45,283 nt of DNA from Candidatus Binataceae bacterium (lineage in GTDB: Bacteria > Desulfobacterota > Binatia > Binatales > Binataceae): positions 1 to 45,283 of the forward strand of contig DATGLK010000008.1 in assembly GCA_035294265.1 (NCBI GenBank), given 5' to 3'. The notes beneath the pieces were generated by a model that was given only the letters and a program-made list of their open reading frames with translations, made no database searches and was not told the origin of the DNA. Each line of letters begins with the position of its first letter. Position 1 is the first letter of the stretch. Below are positions 1 to 8,862 of the stretch, piece after piece. The position numbers and the translations under genes are program-made.

Positions 1-231
1 AGCACAAAAGCTAGGGTTAATGCGTAGGGGATACACCAAGGCGCGGCGCGCCCAATGCCGCTTTCCATCTCCGCCACCTCCACATCCCGGGCACGCCTGC
101 CCGCGTGCCGGTGCCGCCGACAAAACTGCACTAAATTATCGACGTAATCGGCCTGCTACTGCAATAGATAGGTACAATTGGCCATGCTTTCGAAATTTGT
201 CCTCGTACTCGGGGGGATGCAGCGAAACGGG

Positions 232-1263
232 CTAGAAACGATCCGCCGTCCAGTACAGGGACTGTGGCGAGCTGGCCAGTTCAATTAGGCGCCGTTGGGC
301 CTCTTCAGGCCGCACGCCCAGGCGCGCGCCAATGCGCTCGGGCAGTAGGACGCGCCACATGTACAGACGGTCACTGTGATGCATCAAGCTGACGCCAGCC
401 TGGACCAGCCCTTGTTCTAGCTTGCTATCGTGAGCCGAATGGGTGACCAGCAGTCCAGTGGGCTGACTGGGATTAGCGGGTGCCAAGGCAGAGCAGGCGC
501 CGGAGCCTAGGCCCCGCGCGGAGCCGTTGGCGACTTCACCCAGATGCTTGAATAGCGGTAGCAGCGAGGCCTGGTCGCCGGGCCGGCAGCCGTATTCCAT
601 CACCATTGGATAATCGAAAAAACGCATCGCGCGCGCGTAAGCGCGGACGTGCGTAGCGGTGCCGCGAACCACGAAGTATTCGTCGGGATTGCCAGCATAC
701 TGTAGGTTCCCCAGCCAGTAGCGCGAATCGCGGCACACGGTCAAATCGCAGCGACCGCTGTATTCCTGGTAAACTTCCATCACCCCGGCGAGATCTCGCC
801 CCGGAGCGAACAGCGCCAGGTCGTCCGGCGCTGAGGAGCCTGGGATCGAGGCGAGATTGAACAAGGGGGTGAACTGCCGTTCGGCTGCTTCCCACCCAAA
901 GCGCTGATAGTAGTCGGTGCGATCGGTGAAGAGCAGCGACAGTTCGAAGCCCTCGTCGACCATCCGCCGCGCGGCCAGCTCGAGCAAAGCCGAAGCTAAG
1001 CCCTGCCGGCGGTGGGAGGGGCTGGTGTAGACCGAACCGATCCCGCCCAGCCTCACTGGCTCGCCAGCCAGATTGATCTGGCGATCGAAAATCTGCAGGG
1101 TAGCGGCGATGCGGTGTCCCTCTTCGGCCACCAGGCAGAAGTCGTCTCTAAAGGCGGGATCGTGATGATTATAGCGCGCAAAAAAGTCGCGATCATGGTA
1201 CCACTCGGCCAGTAAATCGAGGACCTGATCTCGTTCGCTGGGCCGCGCGCTACGCAATAGCAT
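232..1263 (-). CDS. GNAT-family N-acetyltransferase, Eis-like
   Basis: This 343-residue protein is predicted to move an acyl group from acyl-CoA to an amine in the cytosol; the acceptor is unknown. The N-terminal GNAT domain is clear: an acetyl-CoA pyrophosphate loop SPSHRRQGLASALL lies near residues 82-95, followed by LLFTDRTDYYQRFGWE, the usual GNAT strand-helix with a YxxFG(W/F) turn. The long C-terminal half and total length suggest the two-GNAT plus sterol-carrier-like layout of Eis proteins rather than a single 150-residue GNAT. The ATG start lies 12 bases after the gspC-like stop, so this is probably the last gene of a gshA-gspC-GNAT transcription unit. The family call is firm; the Eis subgroup is inference. 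Confidence 0.8.
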   Translation of the reverse strand: MLLRSARPSERDQVLDLLAEWYHDRDFFARYNHHDPAFRDDFCLVAEEGHRIAATLQIFDRQINLAGEPVRLGGIGSVYTSPSHRRQGLASALLELAARRMVDEGFELSLLFTDRTDYYQRFGWEAAERQFTPLFNLASIPGSSAPDDLALFAPGRDLAGVMEVYQEYSGRCDLTVCRDSRYWLGNLQYAGNPDEYFVVRGTATHVRAYARAMRFFDYPMVMEYGCRPGDQASLLPLFKHLGEVANGSARGLGSGACSALAPANPSQPTGLLVTHSAHDSKLEQGLVQAGVSLMHHSDRLYMWRVLLPERIGARLGVRPEEAQRRLIELASSPQSLYWTADRF

Positions 1264-1274
1264 CGATTATCGAA

Positions 1275-2138
1275 TTATTGAATGTTGTAAGTGAGGGTCA
1301 CCGGCTGTCCCCCGCGCTCGACTTCCATCGAAATGTTGCTCGCGTTGCGTAGCGTGTTGAACAAGGCGATGGCTTGGGTCGGATCGTTCAAAGGCTGGCC
1401 ATTGATTGAGGTGACCACGTCGCCGTCCTGCAGCCCCATCTGTTGGAACAGTGAACCGCTCTGAATCTCGGATAGGCGAAAGCCGTCGGTCTGACCGCCG
1501 GCCAAGTTGGGGACAGCCCGCATCTGAGTAAAAAGCTGGCCTAGGTTCTGAAGGTTACGCTGCACGGCGCTGCGGTCGATCACATAGTTATTTTTGCCCG
1601 CCGGATGGACGTCGCTTCGCAACAAACGGCCGGGAAAGCCGCGCCGAAGGCCCTGCATCGGTTGCGCCTGAGGCATCCCGTTGCTGGGTATCTCGAGCGC
1701 CACCAGCTTACCGTCGTGATTGATCAGGACCCGCGCCTTTTCGACTTTCACCAACGGTCCGGCGTTGGGAATGGTCTCGCCCAAGCGGTACAGGTTCTGC
1801 TCGCGTGTAGCTTGATCTTCGATAATCGCAAAGGGTTTCGATTTGCTCAAAAGCGAGGTGCCGGTCAGAGTCAGATGCAGGTCCATGACCACGGGCGCGA
1901 CGGGCGCGGGCGGCGGTTTGTAGGCGTTGAAGATATCGCGCTGGACCACCAGTTCGTAGACGGCGCGGGTCAGGGCGCTGGCTGGTAATGGCTCTTCAAG
2001 GGCGCTACTGGCCGCCGGCGGCAAATTGAAATGGGCTGCGACAAGCTGGTTGACGCCATGCGCGGCGAAGTAGGAACAACCTGCAATCAACGCAAAGTTG
2101 AGCGCGACTACCGATTTCTCAGAGATGGCAAACCGCAC
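1275..2138 (-). CDS. gspC: GspC-like type II secretion inner-membrane protein with PDZ domain
   Basis: The 287-residue protein has a short cytoplasmic N-terminus, one membrane segment at about residues 10-30, a periplasmic homology-region-like beta domain (about 85-150, with the LTLTGT...AIIED...LGETI pattern), and a C-terminal PDZ domain (about 195-285, with GFRLSEIQSGSLFQQMGLQDG and DVVTSINGQPL). This is the GspC order, linking outer-membrane secretin to inner-membrane platform. The GTG start directly follows the gshA stop (TAAGTG), with GAGGAG about 9 bases upstream, so the genes are translationally coupled. No other gsp gene is in the window, so this is an orphan copy or the rest of the system lies elsewhere. 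Confidence 0.78.
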   Translation of the reverse strand: MRFAISEKSVVALNFALIAGCSYFAAHGVNQLVAAHFNLPPAASSALEEPLPASALTRAVYELVVQRDIFNAYKPPPAPVAPVVMDLHLTLTGTSLLSKSKPFAIIEDQATREQNLYRLGETIPNAGPLVKVEKARVLINHDGKLVALEIPSNGMPQAQPMQGLRRGFPGRLLRSDVHPAGKNNYVIDRSAVQRNLQNLGQLFTQMRAVPNLAGGQTDGFRLSEIQSGSLFQQMGLQDGDVVTSINGQPLNDPTQAIALFNTLRNASNISMEVERGGQPVTLTYNIQ

Positions 2139-3503
2139 TTAAGCCCACTCCTCATTGTCGTACGATGTGCCCGCGACCAGCCGTCCAAAATCGTAATTCC
2201 ACGGTCCTTTCCAGCGCCCCACCACCAGCGAGGCCGGATTGTGGCCGCCGCGCACCAAGTCCAGCGTGCGCAGCAGGTATATGCTCTCATTGTCGCCGCG
2301 CGCATTCAATGCGCCCTGGCGGCTCAAGCCGGACATGGCAATTTCTAACAACTCCAAAGCCAGATCGCGCAAACGGATACCTGCCAGCCGGGTTTCCAGC
2401 CCTGCCTTGTGAGCCAGTGTAGTGAGCGCCCAGCGCTGCTCCGGACTCCAACGCTTGACCAGATCCCAGGCCGCCAGGGTGCAATCGAGATCATAGAGCA
2501 GTCCCTTGCACAGGGCGGGGAAGGCCAACATCAGGGCCGGCGGTTGGCTGTCCGGCGTACGCAATTCCAGATAGCGCTTGAGTCGGGCCTCGGTAAAGAT
2601 CGTGGTCAGATGGTTGGCCCAATCTTCCATGGTGGCCCGAGCACCCTCGAATCCGCGATCCAGGAACTGGCGAAAGCTCAGCCCCGGCGGGCGCGTCAGA
2701 TCCAGGTAGCGATGGTCGCGGATGATGAAATACATCGGCACGTCCAAGGCATACTGGGCATAGTCCTCGAAGCCCGCCTGCTCGTTGAAAACGAAGGGTG
2801 GGATCCCGCAGCGGTCGGGATCGGTATCCAGCCAGACCCGTCCGCGAAAGCTGAGATAGCCGTTAAGCCCGCCGTCGCTCAGGGGCGAGTTGGCAAAGAT
2901 CGCATAGAGCAACGGCACGATCCCCATTGCCACCCGCAGCTTGCGCATCGCGTCCGCTTCGTCGCTGTAATCGAGGTTGGCCTGGACCCCGGCAGTCTGC
3001 TTCATCATTCGCTGCCCAAGACCGCCGCGCCGAGCCATGTACGGATACATTATGCGATAGCGAGTCTTGGGCAGCAGCTCGATCTGATCCAAACGACTGC
3101 GCGGCTGCATCCCCAGACCCAGCAGTGCGACGTCCAGGCCGCTGGCCACTTCGCGCAGTTGTGCCACATGCTGGCTGAATTCCGCATAGGCGCAGTGGAT
3201 GTCGACGCATTGCTCGCCCGAAAGCTCGATCTGGCCGCCAGGCTCCAAGGTGATCGATGAGTTTGGCGCCTTGAGCGCCAGGATGCGGCCTTCTTCTTCC
3301 TCGGGCTGGTAACCGTAGCGATCGGCCAGCCGGCGCAGAATTTCCTCGGCGCCGCGCGGGCCGGAAAAGGGGATCGCGTAGCCACTGTCGGCGAAGACCG
3401 CGACCTTTTCGTATTCCGTCCCGATCCGCCAATCCTCACGTGCCTTGGCGCCCTCGGAAAAATAGCGGATCAAGTCCGCGATGCTGCGGATTTCTTCGCT
3501 CAT
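2139..3503 (-). CDS. gshA: Glutamate-cysteine ligase, GCS2/plant-type
   Basis: It catalyses ATP-dependent joining of glutamate and cysteine to gamma-glutamylcysteine, the first step of glutathione synthesis. About 454 residues, matching the plant/alphaproteobacterial GCS2 family. Visible signatures are GTEYEKVAVF near the N-terminus, EPGGQIELSGEQC (glutamate-binding region), a TAGVQANLDY motif, and NSPLSDGGLNGYLSFR. The ATG at 3503 (MSEEIRSIADL) is preferred because the in-frame extension to 3578 reads as low-complexity, non-homologous sequence. It starts a leftward unit with the gspC-like gene and is divergent from glpK. Glutathione synthesis fits the glutaredoxin and GST genes elsewhere in the window. 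Confidence 0.88.
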   Translation of the reverse strand: MSEEIRSIADLIRYFSEGAKAREDWRIGTEYEKVAVFADSGYAIPFSGPRGAEEILRRLADRYGYQPEEEEGRILALKAPNSSITLEPGGQIELSGEQCVDIHCAYAEFSQHVAQLREVASGLDVALLGLGMQPRSRLDQIELLPKTRYRIMYPYMARRGGLGQRMMKQTAGVQANLDYSDEADAMRKLRVAMGIVPLLYAIFANSPLSDGGLNGYLSFRGRVWLDTDPDRCGIPPFVFNEQAGFEDYAQYALDVPMYFIIRDHRYLDLTRPPGLSFRQFLDRGFEGARATMEDWANHLTTIFTEARLKRYLELRTPDSQPPALMLAFPALCKGLLYDLDCTLAAWDLVKRWSPEQRWALTTLAHKAGLETRLAGIRLRDLALELLEIAMSGLSRQGALNARGDNESIYLLRTLDLVRGGHNPASLVVGRWKGPWNYDFGRLVAGTSYDNEEWA

Positions 3504-3665
3504 CAGCCCCTTCAGGGGGTGGCCCCGCTCCCCCGTGCCAGTTGCGGCTATCATGGCCATCGAGCGCGCCAGAGGCAAGCCAGCCCCGCGCTCGCGGTTG
3601 TTTCTGGGCGAGTTAGTGACTTAAGGTGCCAAGCAACGCACCAAGCGCTGGCGGGAAGAGTGTCT

Positions 3666-5159
3666 ATGGCTTCTTTGGTGATGGCTATCGATCAGGGTAC
3701 TACCGGCACCACCGTGCTGCTCCTGGATGATAACGGCAAGCTGGTAACGCGCGCCTACGGTGAAATCCGTCAGTACTATCCGCGGCCGGGATGGGTCGAG
3801 CACGACGGTGAAGAGATCTTTGCTTCGGTGCGCGCGCTGGCCGCTCGTGCCCTGCGCCAAGCGCGCGCGCGGGCAAGCGACATTGCCGCCATCGGCCTGG
3901 CCAACCAGCGCGAGACTCTGCTGGTGTGGGATAAGACCAGCGGCCAGCCGGTGGCGCCGGCCATCGTCTGGCAGTGCCGGCGCAGTGCGGAGATCTGCCG
4001 AGAGATGAGAGCCCACCAAGATGTAATTCGCCGGCGCACCGGGCTATTGCTGGATCCCTACTTCTCGGCCAGCAAGCTCAAATGGCTGCTTGACAGCTCT
4101 CCCTTGCTGCGGCGGCGGGCGGCACGCGGCAAGCTGTGCTTTGGCACCATCGAAAGTTGGCTCATTTACCGCCTATCGGGCGGCCAGGTCCATGTCTCCG
4201 ATTATACCAACGCTTCGCGCACCTTGTTGCTTAATTTGCGTACCCGTCAGTGGGATCCCGTGATGCTGGATCTGTTTGGGGTACCGCCCGAGATGTTGCC
4301 CAAAGTGGTGCCCTCGCGCGGGCCGTTGGCGGAAACCGCGGCCGGGATGATCGGGGTACGCGCGCTGCCGATCGCAAGCGCGATCGGAGATCAACAGGCG
4401 GCGCTGTTTGGCCTGGACGCCGTGAGCGCGGGCGATACTAAAGTGACTTATGGCACCGGCGCGTTCATGCTGATGCATACCGGGACGCGGTTGGTTACCT
4501 CTCGCAACCGCCTGCTGACCACGCTGGCCCTGGGTCCGCAGGGCGAGCCGGCGGCGGCGCTGGAGGGCTCCATCTTTGTCGCTGGAGCGGTCGTGCAATG
4601 GCTGCGCGATGGCCTGAAGTTGATCAAACGGGCAGCAGATACCGAACGTTTAATCGCCAGTGCCAGCCCCAACGCTGACCAGACCTATTTCGTGCCCGCC
4701 TTCGTTGGTTTGGGCGCGCCCTGGTGGGATAGCGAAGCGCGCGGTGCCATCGTGGGCTTGACCCGTGGCACCACCGCGGCGGACATCGTGCGTGCTGGGG
4801 TGGAAAGCATCGCCTACCAGGTCGCTGACGTGCTGAGCGCGATGGAGCGCGATTGCGGCAAGCGAATCGTCCGGCTGCAAGCTGACGGGGGCGCGGCGGC
4901 CAACGATTACCTGCTTCAATTCCAGGCCGACCTGCTGGGCCGCCCGGTGCAACGCGCGAGCTTGCTGGAGGCGACTGCCGCGGGCGCCGCCAAACTGGCC
5001 GGCATGGCCTGCGGGCTGTGGCCCGCACCGCCGCCCCTAACAGAGGCGAAGGTGCGCCGTTTTCTTCCGCGCATCAGCAGCCGCGAGCGTACCCGACGCG
5101 TGCGGGGCTGGCACGCCGCGGTGGGTCGGATCCTAACTCAACCGCCGCCGACAAAGTAG
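3666..5159 (+). CDS. glpK: Glycerol kinase
   Basis: Phosphorylates glycerol to sn-glycerol-3-phosphate with ATP. The 497-residue length is typical. FGGY-kinase hallmarks are visible: AIDQGTTGT at the N-terminal phosphate-binding loop, WQCRR, SDYTNASRTLL, IGDQQAALFG, TYGTGAFMLMHTG in the second ATPase segment, the FVPAFVGLGAPWWD family motif, and the adenosine-loop region LQADGGAAANDYLLQFQAD. The ATG at 3666 is preceded by GGGAAGAG at about -8; the longer open frame from 3519 gives an unconserved N-terminus. No glpF or glpD is adjacent. A DUF1614-like gene follows after 3 bases and is probably co-transcribed. Confidence 0.95.
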   Translation: MASLVMAIDQGTTGTTVLLLDDNGKLVTRAYGEIRQYYPRPGWVEHDGEEIFASVRALAARALRQARARASDIAAIGLANQRETLLVWDKTSGQPVAPAIVWQCRRSAEICREMRAHQDVIRRRTGLLLDPYFSASKLKWLLDSSPLLRRRAARGKLCFGTIESWLIYRLSGGQVHVSDYTNASRTLLLNLRTRQWDPVMLDLFGVPPEMLPKVVPSRGPLAETAAGMIGVRALPIASAIGDQQAALFGLDAVSAGDTKVTYGTGAFMLMHTGTRLVTSRNRLLTTLALGPQGEPAAALEGSIFVAGAVVQWLRDGLKLIKRAADTERLIASASPNADQTYFVPAFVGLGAPWWDSEARGAIVGLTRGTTAADIVRAGVESIAYQVADVLSAMERDCGKRIVRLQADGGAAANDYLLQFQADLLGRPVQRASLLEATAAGAAKLAGMACGLWPAPPPLTEAKVRRFLPRISSRERTRRVRGWHAAVGRILTQPPPTK

Positions 5160-5162
5160 CCG

Positions 5163-5828
5163 ATGTATCCTCCGGTAAGCTCGCCGATGCTGGGGCTGCT
5201 GGCGCTGTTGCTTATAGTGCTGGTGGCCTTTATCGAAATCGGGGTGATTGAGTATGCCTACGCACGCCTGGGCATCTCCCACCGTGCGATTACATCTTTG
5301 CTCCTGCTCACTATCGCTGGCAGCCTGATTAACATCCCGGTTGCCTCGGTAAGCACTCGGCAGATGGTCGCCGGACAGACCATCTATGTGTTTGGAGTGC
5401 CCTATGTTTCCCCGCCCGTGATTAGCGTGGGCCACACGGTGATTGCGATTAACTTGGGCGGCGCGCTGATTCCTACCCTCTTGTCGCTCTATCTGCTCTT
5501 GCGCCTGGGCGGGCTGCTGCGCGCCACGCTGGCCACCGCGCTGGTGGCCGTGATCGTTCATCGCGTGGCCCAAATTGTGCCCGGCGTCGGGATCGCGGTG
5601 CCCACGCTGCTGCCCGGGATCGTCGCCGCCATGGCCGCTTGGTTGGTGGATAAACGCCGGCGGGCGTCGATCGCCTACGTTGCCGGCACCATGGGATGCC
5701 TGATTGGTGCCGATTTGGCCAATCTCGCCCGCATCTCGCAAATGCATGCGCCGATGGTCTCGATCGGCGGAGCAGGCACCTTCGACGGCGTCTTTGTGGC
5801 CGGAATTGTGGCAGTGCTGCTGGCCTAA
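5163..5828 (+). CDS. DUF1614-like integral membrane protein
   Basis: A 221-residue, very hydrophobic protein with about six to seven predicted membrane segments. It resembles the DUF1614 family: an early hydrophobic helix, a YAYARLGIS segment, the LLLTIAGSLINIPV helix, and a conserved small-residue-rich GHTVIAINLGGALIPTLLSLYLL segment (quoted here as the two halves GHTVIAINLGG and ALIPTLLSLYLL). The function of the family is not established. It starts 3 bases after the glpK stop, implying co-transcription, and ends 3 bases from the oppositely oriented mscL stop. A glycerol-linked role is only a guess from position. Confidence 0.7.
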   Translation: MYPPVSSPMLGLLALLLIVLVAFIEIGVIEYAYARLGISHRAITSLLLLTIAGSLINIPVASVSTRQMVAGQTIYVFGVPYVSPPVISVGHTVIAINLGGALIPTLLSLYLLLRLGGLLRATLATALVAVIVHRVAQIVPGVGIAVPTLLPGIVAAMAAWLVDKRRRASIAYVAGTMGCLIGADLANLARISQMHAPMVSIGGAGTFDGVFVAGIVAVLLA

Positions 5829-5830
5829 AT

Positions 5831-6226
5831 TCAGCCCAAAGTGGAGGTGCAGTAGGGGCATCGATGGGCCGCCAAGGGGATCTCCTTGGCGCATTGCGGA
5901 CACGCCTTGGTGTTGACTACCGACGCTGGAGTAAAGCGCGCGACCAGGGCGTTGACCGGCATCACGACCAGGTAATAAACCACCGCCGCGATCATCAGGA
6001 ACGAAAGTAGCGCGTTGAGAAAATCGCCAAGCATGAAGGTTGCGCCGTGAAGGTGAAAATTGACTGCACTGAAATTGGGCTTTCTGCCGGCCGCCGCGAT
6101 CAGCGGGGTTATCAGATCCTTTACCAAGGCGGTGACCACGCCGTTGAAGGCCACCCCTACTACCACTCCCACCGCCATATCCACGACGTTGCCGCGTAAT
6201 AGAAATTTTTTGAATCCGTCCAGCAT
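5831..6226 (-). CDS. mscL: Large-conductance mechanosensitive channel MscL with zinc-ribbon tail
   Basis: A pressure-relief channel opened by membrane tension during hypo-osmotic shock. The start at 6226 (MLDGFKKFLLRGNVVDMAVG) is chosen because AGGAGG sits 8 bases upstream and it gives the standard MscL N-terminus; longer in-frame starts at 6250 and 6280 exist. TM1 carries VDMAVGVVVGVAF and TM2 carries FLNALLSFLMIAAVVYYLVV. The 131-residue protein ends in a CPQC-x8-CPYC pair, a likely zinc ribbon in place of the plain helical tail of E. coli MscL. Such tails occur in other MscL homologues. Confidence 0.94.
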   Translation of the reverse strand: MLDGFKKFLLRGNVVDMAVGVVVGVAFNGVVTALVKDLITPLIAAAGRKPNFSAVNFHLHGATFMLGDFLNALLSFLMIAAVVYYLVVMPVNALVARFTPASVVNTKACPQCAKEIPLAAHRCPYCTSTLG

Positions 6227-6306
6227 CGGCCAGTCCTCCTGCAAGGTCATTAGCAGGGGCCGGCCCGGAGGAGAAACCAAATCAGGCTCCCCGTGGACAG
6301 CGCGGA

Positions 6307-6576
6307 CTACAAGCGCTTGAGCGTGGTGACCACCAACCCTTTGGAATTCCAGCCTACATCGAAGGCCACGCGCGCGCCTACGCTGAGCTGCTCGAAACCC
6401 GGGGCAATGCCGCCAATTCGGGCCCCGATCACGCTGACAAAGGGAAATTTGAACCGGTATTCGCGTCCGCTATCGGAGCGCACCGTTCCCGAGTAGTCGG
6501 CTCGGCTCAACCGCACAACCTGACCACTATAAAAGTTGTCGGGAAAGCGGTCCGGATCGAATATCCCCTCGGCCAT
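6307..6576 (-). CDS. Small conserved-looking protein, OB/cold-shock-like fold possible
   Basis: An 89-residue soluble protein I do not recognise by name. It is rich in beta-prone stretches (GQVVRLSRADYSGTV, YRFKFPFVSVIG, GARVAFDVGWNSKGLVVTTL). The last stretch resembles the end of cold-shock/OB domains, where G-x-V-x-F-D is followed by a closing strand, so a nucleic-acid-binding role is possible but unproven. The RNP motifs of true CspA proteins are absent. It lies 34 bases downstream of the glutaredoxin gene on the same strand, suggesting a two-gene unit. The reading frame is supported by compositional pattern and tight spacing. Confidence 0.6.
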   Translation of the reverse strand: MAEGIFDPDRFPDNFYSGQVVRLSRADYSGTVRSDSGREYRFKFPFVSVIGARIGGIAPGFEQLSVGARVAFDVGWNSKGLVVTTLKRL

Positions 6577-6610
6577 CGACTTATCCTAGAGCTTGGCCGT
6601 TGTTTAAGGC

Positions 6611-6874
6611 TCAGCCGGCCTGCGCCAGCAGGCGATCGAGCTCGCCGCGGTCATCCAGAGCTTTTAGTTCGTCGTAACCGCCTACGATCTCGCCGTTGAT
6701 GAAGATTTCCGGCACGGTTCGTCGGCCACCTGCCCGTTCTACCATACGGGTACGTAGCTCGACATCGTCGGTGACGTCGATCTCTTCGTACTTGATCCCC
6801 TTACGGCTCAGCAGAGCCTTGGCCCGAACGCAGTACGGGCAGATTTTCTGGGTGTATACCTCTACTCGAGCCAA
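6611..6874 (-). CDS. grxC: Glutaredoxin (GrxC type)
   Basis: An 87-residue thiol-disulfide oxidoreductase using glutathione. The dithiol active site CPYC is at residues 12-15 (KICPYCVRAKALL); the cis-proline segment TVPEIFINGEIVGGYDEL provides the TVP loop and the GG-[YF]-D glutathione-binding motif. The start codon is TTG at 6874, supported by AAAGGAGGT about 9 bases upstream. A sigma70-like promoter lies about 50 bases upstream. It heads a short unit with the OB-like small protein. Glutathione supply is consistent with gshA in the window. Confidence 0.93.
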   Translation of the reverse strand: MARVEVYTQKICPYCVRAKALLSRKGIKYEEIDVTDDVELRTRMVERAGGRRTVPEIFINGEIVGGYDELKALDDRGELDRLLAQAG

Positions 6875-6921
6875 CTCGGGGTACCTCCTTTGATGAAAGC
6901 GCTAATCCACCGCCGTTTATA

Positions 6922-6949
6922 ATTATAGGGGCATGCCGCCCAACAGCAA
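6922..6949 (-). promoter_or_regulatory. Predicted sigma70-like promoter for the glutaredoxin unit
   Basis: On the minus strand a TTGCTG -35 element (6944-6949) is separated by 16 bases from a perfect TATAAT -10 element (6922-6927), about 48 bases before the TTG start of grxC. The spacer contains GGCATGCC, an 8-base palindrome that could be an operator or chance. The region upstream (to 7130) holds no gene I can support. Confidence 0.5.
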
Positions 6950-7130
6950 AGGTAGGCAGTATGTAACCTCAAACGCCGGGACAGTGGTGAAGCTGTTGAT
7001 AACGCTGGCGCTATGAATTGCGCTGAGTCGCAAGGTTGTGGGCAAGAGCCGGTTTGTCCACAGATAGTAGACTCGCTCGGCCAAGCCTGGCCAGGTGGCC
7101 TGGCTCTAAATATCGCCGGCGAACAGTCAA

Positions 7131-7802
7131 TTAGTCCGGCTCGGGATTAATCAGCGCGGCGCTGGCGTTGCTCGTGTCCCAATCCTTGATGAGCACTCGC
7201 CGGCCGCTGATGTGCAGCCGCCTTTGCTGATAGAGCGCGATCGCCTGCGGGTAGATGCGGTGCTCCTGGAGCTGGATGCGACGGGCCAGGTCCGCCTCGC
7301 TGTCATCGGGATAAACTGGGACCACCGCCTGAACGATGATTGGGCCGTCGTCGATTCCCTCCCGGACAAAAAACACCGTGCAACCCGAAAATCTTGCTCC
7401 GTGTTCGATCGCCGCTCGCTGCACGTTGAGGCCGGGGAAGGCCGGGAGCAGGGCAGGGTGGATATTCATGATGCGGTCGGGAAAGCCCTCCAGCATCACG
7501 GGCGAGAGTAAGCGCATGAAACCGGCTAAAATTACCAACTCAACCGCGGCTTCTTCCAACGCCTCGCGCAGCCGCCGATCGAACTCCTGGCGGGAGGCGA
7601 AACCGCGATGATCGATCACCAGCGTGCGCAGTCCCGCTTCCTGGGCTCGCCGTAGCCCGGGTGCCAAGGGGCGATTGGAAATCACCAGACGGATTTCAGC
7701 TTGCAGGCGACCCTGCGCGATGGCGTCGATGATGGCTTGCAGGTTGGAGCCTGTGCCCGAAATAAGAACCCCAAGGCGTACTGGCGGCAATTGTGTGGCC
7801 AT
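7131..7802 (-). CDS. purN: Phosphoribosylglycinamide formyltransferase
   Basis: Transfers a formyl group from 10-formyl-THF to GAR, step 3 of purine synthesis. 223 residues. Motifs: LGVLISGTGSNLQAIIDAI at the N-terminus, VISNRPLAPGLRRA, VLAGFMRLL-type segment (LVILAGFMRLLSP), and NIHPALLPAFPGLNVQRAAIEHGARFSGCTV (shown here in parts: NIHPALLPAFPG, GARFSGCTVFFV). The catalytic Asn-His-Asp triad is in place (N and H in NIHPALL; D in EGIDDGPII). It follows purM by 25 bases on the same strand. Confidence 0.95.
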   Translation of the reverse strand: MATQLPPVRLGVLISGTGSNLQAIIDAIAQGRLQAEIRLVISNRPLAPGLRRAQEAGLRTLVIDHRGFASRQEFDRRLREALEEAAVELVILAGFMRLLSPVMLEGFPDRIMNIHPALLPAFPGLNVQRAAIEHGARFSGCTVFFVREGIDDGPIIVQAVVPVYPDDSEADLARRIQLQEHRIYPQAIALYQQRRLHISGRRVLIKDWDTSNASAALINPEPD

Positions 7803-7827
7803 CTGAAGCGGTGGCGCGGGGGCGCGT

Positions 7828-8862
7828 TCAAACGTAGCTCACGCCGCGCCGCCCCCGGCTCAGCTCTCCGATAACATAGGCGGCTAGCCGGCGCCGGCGC
7901 AAATAGGTGAGCGCCGCATCGACCTCGGCGGGGTCAAAGATTGCGATCATGCCCAGCCCGAGGTTGAACGTGCGCTCCATCTCCGCCGCGCCGATCGCAC
8001 CGCAGCGCTGGATCAGCTCGAAGATGGGCGGGACGGGCCAAGCGCCACGTCGTACCTGGGCGCGCAGGTTGCCCGGCAGAATCCGCGGCAAATTTTCGGG
8101 GACGCCGCCGCCGGTGATATTGGCAATTGCCTTGAGCTTGAAATCGGCGAACAGCGCCAGGACCTCCTTGGCATAGATGCGGGTGGGCCGCAGCAATTCA
8201 TCACCCAGCGTGCAGCCCAGCTCCGCGACCCGCCGGTTCAGTTTCAGCTTGCCTCGCTCCAGCAGCGCCTGGCGGGCCAGCGAATAGCCGTTGGAATGCA
8301 AACCGCTGGCTTGTAGTCCAACCAGAACGTCGCCCGCGCGCAAGTGCTTGGGATCTGGGATACGAGTGCGCTCGGCTACACCCACCGCAAAACCGACCAG
8401 GTCATACTCGCCGGGCGGGTAGAGGCCGGGAAGTTGAGCGGTTTCGCCGCCTACCAGCGCAGCGCCCGCCTGCGCGCAACCGCGCGCAATACCTTTGACC
8501 AGGTCCAGCGCAACCCCGGCGCGCAGCTTGCCGATTCCGATGTAATCGAGAAAAAACCAGGGACGGCCGCCGGCGCACAAAATGTCGTTGACACACATCG
8601 CCACGCAATCGATTCCTACCGTGTCGTGCCGATCCATCAGGACCGCGATTTTCAACTTGGTTCCGACCCCGTCGGTGCCCGCCACCAGCACGGGCCTGCT
8701 TTCGGGATGGGGTAGCTCCAGCAAGGCGCCGAAACCGCCAATCCCGCCCCTGACTCCAGACCCCGGCGCGATTTTCGCTAAACCTCGAAATAGCGGCACT
8801 AGCCGTTGCTTGAGGTCGATATCAACCCCCGCGCCGCGATAGGTCAGACCCGCCGCGCTCAT
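7828..8862 (-). CDS. purM: Phosphoribosylformylglycinamidine cyclo-ligase (AIR synthetase)
   Basis: Closes FGAM to AIR with ATP, step 5 of purine synthesis. 344 residues from the ATG at 8862, which overlaps the methyltransferase stop in an ATGA arrangement; an in-frame extension to 8925 would run inside the upstream gene. Motifs: LTYRGAGVDIDLKQ, GIGGFGALLELP, VAGTDGVGTKLKIA, DTVGIDCVAMCVNDI (ATP-binding region), GGETAQLPGLYPPGEYDLVG, GLHSNGYSLAR, and ITGGGVPENLPRILP. Co-transcribed with purN. Confidence 0.95.
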   Translation of the reverse strand: MSAAGLTYRGAGVDIDLKQRLVPLFRGLAKIAPGSGVRGGIGGFGALLELPHPESRPVLVAGTDGVGTKLKIAVLMDRHDTVGIDCVAMCVNDILCAGGRPWFFLDYIGIGKLRAGVALDLVKGIARGCAQAGAALVGGETAQLPGLYPPGEYDLVGFAVGVAERTRIPDPKHLRAGDVLVGLQASGLHSNGYSLARQALLERGKLKLNRRVAELGCTLGDELLRPTRIYAKEVLALFADFKLKAIANITGGGVPENLPRILPGNLRAQVRRGAWPVPPIFELIQRCGAIGAAEMERTFNLGLGMIAIFDPAEVDAALTYLRRRRLAAYVIGELSRGRRGVSYV

